Source of the DNA: Halanaerobiales bacterium
GTDB lineage: Bacteria; Bacillota; Halanaerobiia; Halanaerobiales; DTU029
NCBI GenBank assembly: GCA_029981855.1
Contig: JARRCS010000022.1
Location: forward strand, 1-33,140
Direction: 5' to 3'
DNA: 33,140 nucleotides
Part shown: piece after piece, positions 15,713 to 24,673 of the stretch
Layout of the letters: every line of letters starts with the position of its first letter
Position numbering within the stretch: the first letter of the stretch is position 1
Notes under the pieces: model-generated
What the model saw: only the letters and a program-made list of their open reading frames with translations
Told to the model about the DNA's origin: nothing
The model's database searches: none
Position numbers and translations under genes: made by a program

Positions 15713-15851
15713 ATTTGTTTCTCTTAAATTCCCTGAGCCTCTCTACCAGATCATCCGTAATCTGAACATCACCCATCTCCACCCCCGGCGAATTCACACC
15801 ATGAAAATCGGAACCATCTGTTACAAGTAAATCTAACTCCTTCCTATATTC
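15711..15851 (-). pseudogene. C-terminal remnant of a PHP-domain phosphoesterase gene
   Basis: About 46 codons with the ending of PHP-family metal-dependent phosphoesterases (TrpH/YciV-like, normally about 280 residues): ELDLLVTDGSDFHGVNSPGV, then EMG and a helical tail to FKRNK. GSDFHG carries the late Asp-x-His metal ligands of PHP. Everything before is missing; upstream the frame runs into the 3' end of the ElyC gene in another frame, overlapping it by 8 bases. AGGAAGGAG lies just inside, but no suitable start follows. I read it as a deletion scar. Confidence 0.6.
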
Positions 15852-16608
15852 TGCCTCTAAATTTGTACCAGAGAATACCTGCCCATTCATGGATTGCCGC
15901 CAGATTGGCATTTAAGGCTGCCCGGTTTGGCAGGTAGTCAAGCCAGCTTAAGCGGTGGCTGCTAAGATATCCGGCAGGAACCGGTATCGCCTTTATTCCC
16001 TGCTTATAGAAAACCATCATGGCCCGGGGTAGATGGACGGCTGATGTTACCAGATATACCCTGCCATGATAATTATGATTATCTAACCATTCTTTAACAT
16101 AGAGCCCGTTCTCATAGGTAGACCGGGCCCTGCTTTCCCTGACGATCTTATCTTCCGGTACCCCCATCTCCCTTAACCATTCAGCTGCAATTTCGGCCTC
16201 GCTTATCTCCTGTTGGCCCACACCGATACCACCGGTAAAAATTATCGAACCACCCAGTTTATTAAATAAGCGGTAACCCTTAACTAACCTCTGTAAGGTA
16301 ATCGAGTTTAATTCCGCTTCTCCCCTGCCAAAACCGTAATTAATTCCTCCACCCAGGATAACAATAGGATAGCTCCGGGTAAAACTCCCGGTCTGATCCT
16401 GATATGTATCTTCCAGCCGTATGAGAAAAATCTTGATACCAAGGCCGGAGAAGGTAAGAAACATTAATAGCAGGGTGAAAAAAGCCAGAAACTTAATTAA
16501 AAATGACCTTGCCCTGGCCATAAGATAAATGGTAATAATTAACCAGAGCAGGATAAAGAGACCGGGTGGTGATATAAAGGAAGCGATTATCTTCTCTAAA
16601 GCCAGCAT
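15844..16608 (-). CDS. DUF218 / ElyC-SanA-YdcF family membrane protein
   Basis: 254 residues. Two membrane segments at about 14-34 and 38-60, then a DUF218 domain: PIVILGGGINYGFGRGEAEL near 81-100, IIFTGGIGVGQQEISEAEIA, MGVPEDKIVRESRARSTYEN, VYLVTSAVHLPRAMMVFYKQG. In Escherichia coli ElyC supports envelope and peptidoglycan precursor metabolism, and SanA affects envelope permeability; biochemical activity is unproven. The ATG lies three bases after the YjbQ stop codon, so the two genes form an operon. Its 3' end abuts the PHP remnant, and the final residues may have been altered by that deletion, although length and ending look normal. Confidence 0.85.
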   Translation of the reverse strand: MLALEKIIASFISPPGLFILLWLIITIYLMARARSFLIKFLAFFTLLLMFLTFSGLGIKIFLIRLEDTYQDQTGSFTRSYPIVILGGGINYGFGRGEAELNSITLQRLVKGYRLFNKLGGSIIFTGGIGVGQQEISEAEIAAEWLREMGVPEDKIVRESRARSTYENGLYVKEWLDNHNYHGRVYLVTSAVHLPRAMMVFYKQGIKAIPVPAGYLSSHRLSWLDYLPNRAALNANLAAIHEWAGILWYKFRGRI

Positions 16609-16611
16609 AAT

Positions 16612-17031
16612 CTATTCACCGATTACTTTAACCAGGACCCTTTTTTCCCGCCGACCATCAAATTCTCCGTAAAAGATCTGTTCCCAGGGACCAAAATCAA
16701 GCTCACCTCCGGTAATTGCCACCACAACCTCTCTGCCCATTATCTGCCTCTTTAAGTGGGCATCGGCATTTATCTCAAATCCGTTGTGCTGATATTGAGA
16801 TACCGGTTCATGAGGGGCCAGTTCCTCCAACCATCTCTTAAAATCATTATGTAAACCGGGTTCATCATCATTGATAAATACACTGGCTGTTATATGCATG
16901 GCATTAACCAGACACAACCCTTCCTGAATTCCGCTTTTTTTGACAATCTCCTCCACCTGACCGGTAATATTAATTAATTCAACCCGCTCTTTAGTCTTGA
17001 AATAGAGGTATTCCCTTAAAGATTTAATCAC
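16612..17031 (-). CDS. YjbQ / UPF0047 family protein (secondary thiamine-phosphate synthase type)
   Basis: About 139 residues of the UPF0047 family, which folds as a beta sandwich with a His/Glu metal site; E. coli YjbQ has weak thiamine-phosphate synthase activity. Visible: [32 protein letters not shown], the YQHN segment, [19 protein letters not shown], and [19 protein letters not shown], where WQ-x-IF is the family signature (here WEQIFY). The longest frame starts with TTG 17046; GTG 17031 is preferred because AAGGGG is 5 bases before it. The first gene of the two-gene unit with the ElyC-like gene. The 286 bases upstream to the M23 gene hold nothing I can support. Confidence 0.85.
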   Translation of the reverse strand: MIKSLREYLYFKTKERVELINITGQVEEIVKKSGIQEGLCLVNAMHITASVFINDDEPGLHNDFKRWLEELAPHEPVSQYQHNGFEINADAHLKRQIMGREVVVAITGGELDFGPWEQIFYGEFDGRREKRVLVKVIGE

Positions 17032-17317
17032 AATCACCCCTTCCAAAGTATTTCATCCTAATTATATTAATATTAATAACTTTGTATACATTATTTCTGA
17101 CTTCCCCCGTCTATTCCCAGAAAAAAATAGCATTTTTTCTTATTATATATCTTTCTTGTTATAGAAACAAGGGTACATTTTAATGTCTCTATTCTATTTC
17201 TACATCCTTTTTTCCTGTTTCCTACTCAAATATTTATACTGCCTTTTAATGTCATCTTTATGTTGTTTTTGTGGTTTTCCAGAAGACCAGCCCTTTTCGA
17301 CATCACTTTTCAGACAC

Positions 17318-18349
17318 TTACCTTAAATAAGATAGCGGGTTTACCGGTTTACCGTTAATCTGGACCTCAAAATGGAGATGGGGACCGGTAGAACGGCCTG
17401 TATTCCCTGATTTAGCAATAATCTCTCCCTGCTCTACCCACTCCCCGCTGTGAGCGAGCAATTCAGAATTATGGGCATAGAGGGTCCTTAATCCCTTCCT
17501 GTGTTCAATAATAATGGTCTTACCGTAACCCGATGCCCAGCCGCTGTAGATTACCTTACCGGAGCCAGCTGCTTTAATAGGGGTGCCGAGATTGACAGCA
17601 TAGTCTATTCCTTCATGCATTCTTCCCCATCTGCCTCCGAAATAGGAGGATATCCTGGCATTTACGGGTTTAATAAACTTCCTCTGCAGCCTTTCTTTAT
17701 AGCCGAATTCAGGCTTGGCCCCCGGGAGGATGAGTAACCTCCCCGGTTTCACCAGGTCGGGATCGGCAATATTATTAGCCTTAACGATTTCATCTATATC
17801 AATATCAAACTGCCGTGAAATTGTCCAGAGGTTTTCGCCGGGGTTGATCTTATAAAGAATCCCTTTGACCGGTAAAATCCTAATAATATCTCCTGGCTTA
17901 ATTTTGTTCATATTAGTTATGTCATTGGCACCGATAATTGTATCAACATCAATACCGTAGCGCCGGGCAATATCCCAGAGATTATCTCCCTTTTTCACCC
18001 GGTATTCCTCAATCTGGTCAATTAGAGAAAACCGCTTTACAGTCTCTTCTGCTTCTTCTTTTATCTCCTGTTCCTGGTTTCCATCTGCTTCTATCCCCTG
18101 TTCCTGCTGCCTATCCTCTTCGACAATTTCCGGCTTAACAGCTTCCGGTTCTTCCCTGATTTCCTTTAATTTGTTTTTGGTTATTTTAACACTCTTTGAC
18201 TGACTTTCTTCCCCCACTTTAACACTTACCTGAACTTGACGGCTACTCTGGAAGACGGCAGACTCAGTTTCTGAGCCAGTACTTAGGCTATATCCACCAT
18301 AAATAATTAAAATACTAATAATAATTCCAGTTATGATTCCCTTTTTCAT
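17318..18349 (-). CDS. Membrane-anchored LysM / M23 murein endopeptidase
   Basis: 343 residues. One N-terminal hydrophobic segment (about 4-22, uncleaved anchor or signal), an acidic Glu/Gln-rich linker (60-105) with a repeated QEQ-I pattern, LysM 1 (116-160, YRVKKGDNLWDIARRYGID), LysM 2 (164-208, YKINPGENLWTISRQFDID) and a C-terminal M23/LytM domain. The zinc and catalytic residues are complete: His 245 and Asp 249 (HEGID), His 293 (YAHN) and His 324/326 (HLHFE), so an active peptidase cutting peptide crosslinks is expected, held to the wall by LysM. GGAGGT lies 6 bases before the ATG. It is divergent from the GH13 gene across a 189-base spacer. Confidence 0.92.
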   Translation of the reverse strand: MKKGIITGIIISILIIYGGYSLSTGSETESAVFQSSRQVQVSVKVGEESQSKSVKITKNKLKEIREEPEAVKPEIVEEDRQQEQGIEADGNQEQEIKEEAEETVKRFSLIDQIEEYRVKKGDNLWDIARRYGIDVDTIIGANDITNMNKIKPGDIIRILPVKGILYKINPGENLWTISRQFDIDIDEIVKANNIADPDLVKPGRLLILPGAKPEFGYKERLQRKFIKPVNARISSYFGGRWGRMHEGIDYAVNLGTPIKAAGSGKVIYSGWASGYGKTIIIEHRKGLRTLYAHNSELLAHSGEWVEQGEIIAKSGNTGRSTGPHLHFEVQINGKPVNPLSYLR

Positions 18350-18538
18350 GAAGTACCTCCAGTCAAATTTGCCGGTCAGGATAAATTATTTTAAATTATG
18401 GCCAACTAACATATGTCACTTTAATTTTATCCTACTTTAGTATATAATTCAAGAAGAAAAGATGATACTATATTTTCCAGAAATATGACCTGCAGGATTA
18501 AATTAGGGCTTAAACTAAGTTTATCTGGAGGGATTATT

Positions 18539-20218
18539 ATGGAGAGAAAATGGTGGAAGGAAGGGGTTGTCTATCAGATCTACCCCCGGAGTTTCTATGA
18601 TAGCAACGGAGACGGTATTGGTGACCTGCAGGGGATTATTAGGAAACTGGATTACCTGAAAAAACTGGGTGTGAATATTATCTGGTTATCGCCGGTCTAC
18701 AGCTCACCTAATGATGATAATGGTTATGATATCAGTAATTATCGCCAGATTATGGCCGAGTTCGGCACCATGCAGGATATGGAAAGATTGATAGCAGAGA
18801 TGCATAAACGAGGTATGAAAATTATTATGGATCTAGTAGTAAATCATACCTCTGACGAACACCCCTGGTTTATCGAATCGCGTTCTTCCCGGGACAACCC
18901 CTACCGGGATTATTATATCTGGAGAAAGGGTAAAGATGACCAACCTCCCAATAACTGGGGATCCCGTTTCGGAGGCTCAGCCTGGGAATATGATCAGACT
19001 ACCGGTGAATACTACCTCCATCTCTTCTCCCGGAAACAGCCCGACCTTAACTGGGAAAACCCCCGGGTCAGAGAAGAGGTTTACGATATGATGAGGTGGT
19101 GGCTGGATAAAGGGATTGATGGCTTTAGAATGGATGTTATTAACATGATCTCCAAGGTTAAGGGGTTACCTGATGGTAGAATTAAAAAGGGAGAGAAATA
19201 TAGCAAGGATGACAGCTATTATATCAATGGTCCCCGGGTCCATGAATATCTACAGGAGATGAACAAAAGGGTTCTTTCTCACTATGATATCATGACCGTC
19301 GGGGAAACCCCCGGTGTTACACCCGAAATAGCCAGAAAATATGTTGACTTTGACCGTAATGAACTAAATATGCTCTTTCACTTCGAACTGATGGAAATTG
19401 ACCGCCAATCGACAAAGTGGAAACCTAGAAAATGGAGATTAACAGAACTAAAGGAGATATTCACCAAATGGTATGAAGGGCTGAAGGAAAAGGGCTGGAA
19501 TAGCCTCTATATGAGTAACCACGACCAGCCCCGGATGGTCTCACGCTTCGGTGATGACAGAAAATACCGGGTAGAATCGGCCAAGATGCTGGCAACCCTA
19601 CTCCATACCCTCCCCGGTACCCCCTATATCTATCAGGGTGAAGAGATCGGGATGACCAATGTTGCCTTTGAGACCATCGCCGATTACCGGGATATCGAAA
19701 CCCTGAACTGGTACCGGGAAAAGAAAAAAGAGGGTGTACCGGAAGAAAAAATAATGGCAGCTATCCACCGGACGAGCCGGGATAATGCCCGGACACCTGT
19801 CCAGTGGGATGATAGCCCCAATGCCGGTTTCACGGGAGGAGTACCCTGGATTAAGGTAAACCCCAATTACAAAGAAATTAATGTCTCCCGGGCCTTAAAG
19901 GATCCAGATTCCATCTTTTATTATTACCGGAAACTGATCAAACTAAGAAAGGAAAACCCGGTCATCGTCTACGGTGATTATAAGCTAATACTGGCGGAAG
20001 ATGAAAACATCTATGCCTATTTGAGAAGACTCGAAAATGACTCTTTACTGGTTATTCTTAACTTCTTTACAAGGCCGGCAAGATTCCATCTACCTGAAGA
20101 TATAGAGTATGGGGATAAAGAGCTATTAATCAGCAATTACCCGGTTGAAAAAAATGAAGGAATCAGAGAAATACCTTTACGCCCCTATGAGGCAAGGATA
20201 TACCGGCTGAAAAAATAA
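18539..20218 (+). CDS. malL: GH13 oligo-1,6-glucosidase (alpha-glucosidase)
   Basis: Cytoplasmic glycoside hydrolase of family 13, subfamily 31, 559 residues, the size of Bacillus oligo-1,6-glucosidase. N-terminal WWKEGVVYQIYPRSFYDSNG; conserved DLVVNHTSDEHPWF; nucleophile Asp 199 in GFRMDVIN; acid/base Glu 256 in VGETPG; third Asp 329 in SNHDQPR. The Val right after the nucleophile is the residue that goes with alpha-1,6 specificity in this subfamily, so isomaltose-type oligosaccharides are the likely substrates. No signal peptide. The start is ATG 18539 because GGAGG is 7 bases upstream; the longer frame from 18485 is rejected. A TATAAT at 18443-18448 may be its -10, without a good -35. It ends three bases from the convergent sulfotransferase gene with no terminator between. 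Confidence 0.93.
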   Translation: MERKWWKEGVVYQIYPRSFYDSNGDGIGDLQGIIRKLDYLKKLGVNIIWLSPVYSSPNDDNGYDISNYRQIMAEFGTMQDMERLIAEMHKRGMKIIMDLVVNHTSDEHPWFIESRSSRDNPYRDYYIWRKGKDDQPPNNWGSRFGGSAWEYDQTTGEYYLHLFSRKQPDLNWENPRVREEVYDMMRWWLDKGIDGFRMDVINMISKVKGLPDGRIKKGEKYSKDDSYYINGPRVHEYLQEMNKRVLSHYDIMTVGETPGVTPEIARKYVDFDRNELNMLFHFELMEIDRQSTKWKPRKWRLTELKEIFTKWYEGLKEKGWNSLYMSNHDQPRMVSRFGDDRKYRVESAKMLATLLHTLPGTPYIYQGEEIGMTNVAFETIADYRDIETLNWYREKKKEGVPEEKIMAAIHRTSRDNARTPVQWDDSPNAGFTGGVPWIKVNPNYKEINVSRALKDPDSIFYYYRKLIKLRKENPVIVYGDYKLILAEDENIYAYLRRLENDSLLVILNFFTRPARFHLPEDIEYGDKELLISNYPVEKNEGIREIPLRPYEARIYRLKK

Positions 20219-20221
20219 TAT

Positions 20222-20899
20222 CTACTTAATGCAGCAGCTCTCCCTCTCCAGTTCCTGGAGGATTTTATAGAGCTGCTTTTCTTCCTCGGTAATTAAAACC
20301 CGGCTCCTTTGCTGGGTCCGCCGCTCCGGTTTAATTATACTTAAATCAACATTTAATCCCAGCTTTTTAAAGCCTTCCTCTACCCAGCCCTCTTTTGCCA
20401 GAATAGACTCATAGCTGATAATAATACTCTCCTTAATATTCTCATAGGCAGCAATCAGGGCATTATTATTCTCTACCCAGCTAATTGAGAAGCGGGAGAT
20501 ACCCCTTCTGAGCATACTGGCCTTGACATCCGCTGGATTTCTGTAAACAAGGACCGCCCTGAGTCTTTTAGCGACATGGCGGTAAAAAAAGATAGCCGGT
20601 ATCCTGACTAATTTTAAACCCGCCGGACCCCGGTAACTATTTAATCTGTCAACTATCTTATTCATATCAATTGTGTTCTCCACGGTCATGGCCTGCTCCA
20701 GTAGCCGCTTGGAAAGGTCTTTGCTCAGTGCCAGTTCGTAATACCCGCCTTGATTATATTCATCCTCCTCAAAATCGGAGGGAAATTTCACCCCGGCACT
20801 CTCAACCAGCTGACAGACCAGAGAGGTACCACTCCTGGGATGACCGGCAACTATAACCCCATTTCTTAAAACCTTTGCTTTGACGTCTTCCTGAGCCAT
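20222..20899 (-). CDS. PAPS-dependent sulfotransferase family protein
   Basis: 225 residues with both PAPS-binding signatures: the 5'-phosphosulfate loop AGHPRSGTSLV (residues 18-28) and the 3'-phosphate motif with Arg 120 and Ser 128 eight residues apart in VYRNPADVKASMLRRG. The sequence between is poorly conserved, so the acceptor cannot be named. The C-terminus ends RESCCIK with a Cys pair. Likely moves sulfate from PAPS to a sugar or small molecule in the cytoplasm. It lies 130 bases downstream of rfbB on the same strand; no clear terminator separates them, so it may be the last gene of that transcript. PAPS could come from sat-cysC 5 kb away. AGGGA before the ATG is a modest ribosome binding site. 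Confidence 0.85.
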   Translation of the reverse strand: MAQEDVKAKVLRNGVIVAGHPRSGTSLVCQLVESAGVKFPSDFEEDEYNQGGYYELALSKDLSKRLLEQAMTVENTIDMNKIVDRLNSYRGPAGLKLVRIPAIFFYRHVAKRLRAVLVYRNPADVKASMLRRGISRFSISWVENNNALIAAYENIKESIIISYESILAKEGWVEEGFKKLGLNVDLSIIKPERRTQQRSRVLITEEEKQLYKILQELERESCCIK

Positions 20900-21029
20900 T
20901 TAAGTCCCTGGTTTTTTCAATCTATGCAATTACATTAAGTAGCCTTCACAGGATTATCGACTAGCTAATAGTTTGTTCCTGTTACCAGACCACCAACCAG
21001 GTCTTTCACCACCTTTCTTTAATCTTCTT

Positions 21030-22025
21030 TTATCCATTCTCTCCATATTTTCTTCGATATTCACCTGATTTAATCCTCTTCCACCAGCCGGTATTTTCCT
21101 GATACCATCTGACGGTCTCCTTAAGTCCCGTAGTAAAGTCATACTGGGGCTGCCAGCCTAACTCCTCCCGGATCTTTGATGAATCAATGGCATATCTCCT
21201 GTCATGCCCCGGTCTATCCCGGACAAAACTGATCAGGGATTCTGGTTTTTGCAGAATTCTCAGTATTTCCCGGGTTATCTCCAGGTTGGTCCGCTCACTG
21301 TTTGCTCCAATATTATAGATCTCCCCCTCCTTACCCTCTCTCATTACCAGGTCTATCGCCCGGCAGTGGTCCTTAACATGAATCCAGTCCCTGATGTTCC
21401 GGCCGTCCCCATAGAGGGGCAGTTTTTTATCTCCCATAGCATTTGTTACGAAAAGGGGAATTAATTTCTCGGGAAACTGATAGGGTCCGTAATTATTGGA
21501 GCACCGGGTAATATTCACCGGTAGGCCGTAGGTTTGATGATAGGCCCTGACCAGCAGATCTGCCCCTGCCTTGCTGGCAGAATAGGGGCTATTGGGGGCC
21601 AGTGGGCTTGTTTCAGTAAAATAACCCGTTGGACCTAAAGAGCCGTAGACCTCATCTGTAGAGATCTGGATAAACTTCCTGATCCGGTATTTTTGGGCCG
21701 CCTCCAGCAGAACCTGGGTCCCCAGTACATTAGTTTTGAGAAAAATTGCCGGATCCTCTATGCTCCGATCGACATGAGATTCGGCAGCGAAATTGACGAT
21801 GATATCGATCCCCCGGCTAACAATTTGATTAACTATCTCCGGATCCCCTATATCTCCCCTTATAAAACTGTAATTCGGGTTATTTTCTATCTCCTCCAGA
21901 TTCTCCGGGTTTCCGGCATAGGTCAGCTTATCGAGGTTAACTATCTCATCATTATAGTTTTCCAGAAGGTGGCGGATAAAGTTAGAACCGATAAAACCCG
22001 CCCCACCGGTTATAAGAATTTTCAT
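21030..22025 (-). CDS. rfbB: dTDP-glucose 4,6-dehydratase
   Basis: Converts dTDP-glucose to dTDP-4-keto-6-deoxyglucose, the entry to dTDP-rhamnose and many deoxysugars. Short-chain dehydrogenase fold, 331 residues: NAD-binding GGAGFIG at 7-13, NFAAESHVDRSI, the catalytic ISTDEVYG (Thr 123, Asp 124, Glu 125) and YSASK (Tyr 148, Lys 152), then RCSNNYGPYQFPEKLIPLF and GDGRNIRDWIHVKDHC. All dehydratase residues are present. ATG 22025 is used, since AGGTAGGTG overlapping the stop of the previous gene serves it; GTG 22034 lies inside that site. It follows the RfbC-like gene with a 9-base gap. rfbA and rfbD are not in the window. Confidence 0.94.
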   Translation of the reverse strand: MKILITGGAGFIGSNFIRHLLENYNDEIVNLDKLTYAGNPENLEEIENNPNYSFIRGDIGDPEIVNQIVSRGIDIIVNFAAESHVDRSIEDPAIFLKTNVLGTQVLLEAAQKYRIRKFIQISTDEVYGSLGPTGYFTETSPLAPNSPYSASKAGADLLVRAYHQTYGLPVNITRCSNNYGPYQFPEKLIPLFVTNAMGDKKLPLYGDGRNIRDWIHVKDHCRAIDLVMREGKEGEIYNIGANSERTNLEITREILRILQKPESLISFVRDRPGHDRRYAIDSSKIREELGWQPQYDFTTGLKETVRWYQENTGWWKRIKSGEYRRKYGENG

Positions 22026-22034
22026 TTCTAACAC

Positions 22035-22490
22035 CTACCTGTTTTTGGTCCTCCAGTCAAAACCGATCTCCGGGTCATTCCAGGGTATCCGGTATTCATC
22101 AGGCTCCTCCCGGTTATAGGACCGGGTAGTAAAATAGATGATGGTAGCAGGTTTATTACCCAGTACCCTGTAACCGTGAGCCACCCCCTTCGGGATCAGG
22201 AGTAAAATAGGATTATCCTCACCCATATAAAAGATATTCCTCTCCCCTTTAGTGGTGGACTCAGGCCTTAAATCATATAAGACGACCTGGGCATTACCCG
22301 AAGAAAAAAACCAGAGATCATCCTGCTCTTTATGATAATGAAAGGCCTTGATTACCCCGGGGTAAGTTAAAGACATGGAAGCCTGACCGAATCTCGCCAG
22401 CAGATGATCATCATCCCTCAGGATCTCCATGAAAAAACCCCGGTCATCCAGATGCTTGGTTAACCCTTTTATCTTTACACCCTTTATCAT
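22035..22490 (-). CDS. RfbC-like cupin (dTDP-4-dehydrorhamnose 3,5-epimerase family, short form)
   Basis: 151 residues, shorter than classical RmlC (about 180). Cupin core with RGFFMEILR, the GVIKAFHYHKEQ segment carrying the catalytic-type His, VVLYDLRPES, IPKGVAHGYRVLG, and the ending EYRIPWNDPEIGFDW, which matches the RmlC C-terminal WDDPDIGIDW. A Tyr-containing TRSYNREEPDEY segment sits where RmlC has its general acid. This short form is known next to rfbB in clostridial dTDP-sugar clusters. Likely an epimerase on dTDP-4-keto-6-deoxyglucose, though an isomerase or noncatalytic cupin is possible. GGGGGA precedes the ATG by about 6 bases. Confidence 0.82.
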   Translation of the reverse strand: MIKGVKIKGLTKHLDDRGFFMEILRDDDHLLARFGQASMSLTYPGVIKAFHYHKEQDDLWFFSSGNAQVVLYDLRPESTTKGERNIFYMGEDNPILLLIPKGVAHGYRVLGNKPATIIYFTTRSYNREEPDEYRIPWNDPEIGFDWRTKNR

Positions 22491-22635
22491 AACGAATCCC
22501 CCCTATTTATTTATATGCCTCTTTCCGGCAAAAGTGAGGGGAAATGCTATTTATTTCAATGTAAACATTGTCATATATTTATTCAATATATTATTTGTAA
22601 TCTCCTCTCTTTACTCTTCATTTTGAGCTTTAGCG

Positions 22636-23874
22636 TTAAAACCGCAGGTCCCACACTTCCCCGGTCAAAGAGAAGTAATTATAGATTAAATCACTATAAT
22701 CACCGGGAATAATAATATGATGATTAGCTAACGGTCTAGTTAAGAAGTAGTCTAAACCCGTAATCAACCTTACCTTAATCTGGGTCCGGCAGGCATTGGG
22801 ATTACCGGTATTTTCCAGTATCTCGCCCGTTTTTACCATATACTCTCCCAGGTCCTTTCCCCCAACTTTAAAGATGGTAACTGGCCCCGGTGTCAGCATG
22901 CCCTGAATCCCTACTCCTATTCCTGATTCAAAGTGAGAACGGATTTTATAGCCTTCTGCAAGGCCGGTGGCCACAGTGCAGTGGGCAAAGTTAACCGTTC
23001 TCTGCTCCTGATCCAGAGATACGGGATTGGCCATAAAGGGCAGCCTACCGGTCAGATAATAGGCCAGTAGCATACTGACAGTAGCCGGAATATCCCCTTC
23101 ACAGCCAGCAATTAGCCCCTCATTATTTAAAAGGGAAAGAGCCAGACAGCCGGTAGTCTTTAACCCGGTTACTAGATCGAAACAGCGGAGGGTTAGGGCA
23201 TTTAAATCATATCTCAACACAATCTCCTTTAAAGCCAGATAAACCCTGGATGCCTGATACAGGTCCTCCTCACTATTCTCCACCATACCCCGGGACCCTT
23301 CGGCAAATTTTTGGCCCACCTCCCTGGCCCGGGTAGAATCTGTTTGATGATATAGCTCTATTAACTCCTCCATCTTGATTTTCATTATCCTTAAACCCCA
23401 TCTTTCCCTGACTTTCTCTGGATCAACCCTGCTGGCTATCAGCCAATCTGAAGGCTCTCCGACCAAACCCAGGGTGGCACTGCTCATCTTCTGCCGGGTC
23501 TGATTAATCGAAGATAATGCCATGAGCCTGCTCTTTACCTGTTCTGAATTGCCGTGGATTATCTCACCCTTACCCCCTCTTGACTTAATCCAGCTTAAGA
23601 TTTCCATGGAAGCAGCCAGTGAGTTATGTAATGAGGTACTCAAGAGGTATACCGGCTGTGGTAACCGGTGATAGATATCTTTAAACTGATTTTCCGTACC
23701 CCCGGATTTAACAAAAACCAAAACAAGATCATATTCCTCAACCTCATCCAGTTGATTAAAGGATAATTCTGTAATATCAAACTGGTTTAAACCCTCCATA
23801 AAACCTGTTAGAGTCTGATCAATCCTCTCCTGATCATGAACCGGAGATATAAGTGGAACCAATCCGATCTTCAT
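22636..23874 (-). CDS. L-fucose/L-arabinose isomerase-like protein (COG2407)
   Basis: 412 residues of the fucose/arabinose isomerase superfamily. N-terminal Rossmann-like part (MKIGLVPLISPVHDQE, then DLVLVFVKSGGTENQ, VYLLSTSLHNSLAA), a central TLGLVGEPSDWLIAS segment, and the C-terminal part with GCEGDIPATVSMLLAYYLTG, FAHCTVATGL and ITGLDYFLTRPLANHHIIIP. CEGD and the terminal NHH are where metal-binding acid and His residues sit in this family. Canonical fucose isomerase is near 590 residues; the 400-residue group is largely uncharacterised, so its sugar substrate is unknown. It follows the ABC ATPase by 67 bases and precedes the RfbC-like gene by 145 bases. Its position suggests it acts on the transported compound. 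Confidence 0.75.
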   Translation of the reverse strand: MKIGLVPLISPVHDQERIDQTLTGFMEGLNQFDITELSFNQLDEVEEYDLVLVFVKSGGTENQFKDIYHRLPQPVYLLSTSLHNSLAASMEILSWIKSRGGKGEIIHGNSEQVKSRLMALSSINQTRQKMSSATLGLVGEPSDWLIASRVDPEKVRERWGLRIMKIKMEELIELYHQTDSTRAREVGQKFAEGSRGMVENSEEDLYQASRVYLALKEIVLRYDLNALTLRCFDLVTGLKTTGCLALSLLNNEGLIAGCEGDIPATVSMLLAYYLTGRLPFMANPVSLDQEQRTVNFAHCTVATGLAEGYKIRSHFESGIGVGIQGMLTPGPVTIFKVGGKDLGEYMVKTGEILENTGNPNACRTQIKVRLITGLDYFLTRPLANHHIIIPGDYSDLIYNYFSLTGEVWDLRF

Positions 23875-23941
23875 CGTCCCTGCCCCCTTTTATAATGTCC
23901 TCTATAGGTATATTCTTCTCTAAAAGGTATTTTTCCTCTAC

Positions 23942-24673
23942 CTATTTTCCGTTCAGTTCCATAAATATATTGATTATTTCCTCCAATGCACTATAGAGCT
24001 CTTCATCCTTGATGGTTCTCTGCTGCTGGGGTTTATTAAACTCCAACGTCTTAATAACCCGGCCCGGTTTATCGGAAAGAAGATAGATCCGGTCGGCCAT
24101 CAGCACCGCTTCCTCCGGGTCATGGGTGATCAGAAACAGGCTAAGCCCCTCCTCTTTCCAGAAGTTAAGAATCATTTCCCTTAATTTTATCTTTAAATGG
24201 GTATCAACAGACTTAAAGGGCTCATCCAGGAGCAGCAGGTCCGGTTTAATCGATAGGGCCCGGATTAACTCCAGTCTCTGTTTCATGCCTCCGCTCAGCT
24301 GGGCAGGATAGTGATCCTTAAAATCAAGCAACCCGGTAGCTGTTAGCAACTCTTCTCTGATAAACCTGGCCTCCTCTTCCCCCAGATAATTCTGCTGGAC
24401 AAAGACCAGGTTCTCTTCAACGGTCTTCCAGGGTAAGAGACGGGGCTCCTGGAAGACATAACCAACCCTGCTACCGGGCTTTAGAATAATTTTTCCCCCG
24501 TCTGGTTTGGTTAACCCGGCCACCATTCTGAAAAGGGTCGTCTTACCACAGCCCGAAGGCCCCAGTAAAGAGGCGATCTCTCCCTGTTTCAGATAGAGAG
24601 AAATATCCTCCAGGACCTCCAGTGAATCATATACCTTTTTTACTCCCGTAATTTCCAGAACCCTATTCTCCAT
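23942..24673 (-). CDS. ABC transporter ATPase, NitT/TauT (SsuB-like) type
   Basis: 243 residues from ATG 24673 (AAGGTGG 7 bases before it; the longer frame from 24694 runs through that site). Walker A GPSGCGKTTL, Q-loop VFQEPRLLPW, signature LSGGMKQRLELIRAL, Walker B LLLLDEPFKSVD, H-loop ITHDPEEAV, and LSDKPGRV, which is typical of the SsuB/TauB/ThiZ branch (aliphatic sulfonate, taurine, nitrate or thiamine precursor import). The start overlaps the end of the permease gene by 11 bases. Substrate cannot be read from this subunit. Confidence 0.9.
   Translation of the reverse strand: MENRVLEITGVKKVYDSLEVLEDISLYLKQGEIASLLGPSGCGKTTLFRMVAGLTKPDGGKIILKPGSRVGYVFQEPRLLPWKTVEENLVFVQQNYLGEEEARFIREELLTATGLLDFKDHYPAQLSGGMKQRLELIRALSIKPDLLLLDEPFKSVDTHLKIKLREMILNFWKEEGLSLFLITHDPEEAVLMADRIYLLSDKPGRVIKTLEFNKPQQQRTIKDEELYSALEEIINIFMELNGK

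Noticed and set aside
17190-17317. Open minus-strand frame of about 40 codons just after the M23 gene
   Set aside because: Its protein-like Lys/Gln-rich translation has no usable start codon or ribosome binding site and no recognisable family.
20954-21037. 27-codon ORF overlapping the rfbB stop codon
   Set aside because: The Shine-Dalgarno is almost touching the ATG, and the short Arg/Lys/Gly/Trp-rich product has no recognisable relatives.
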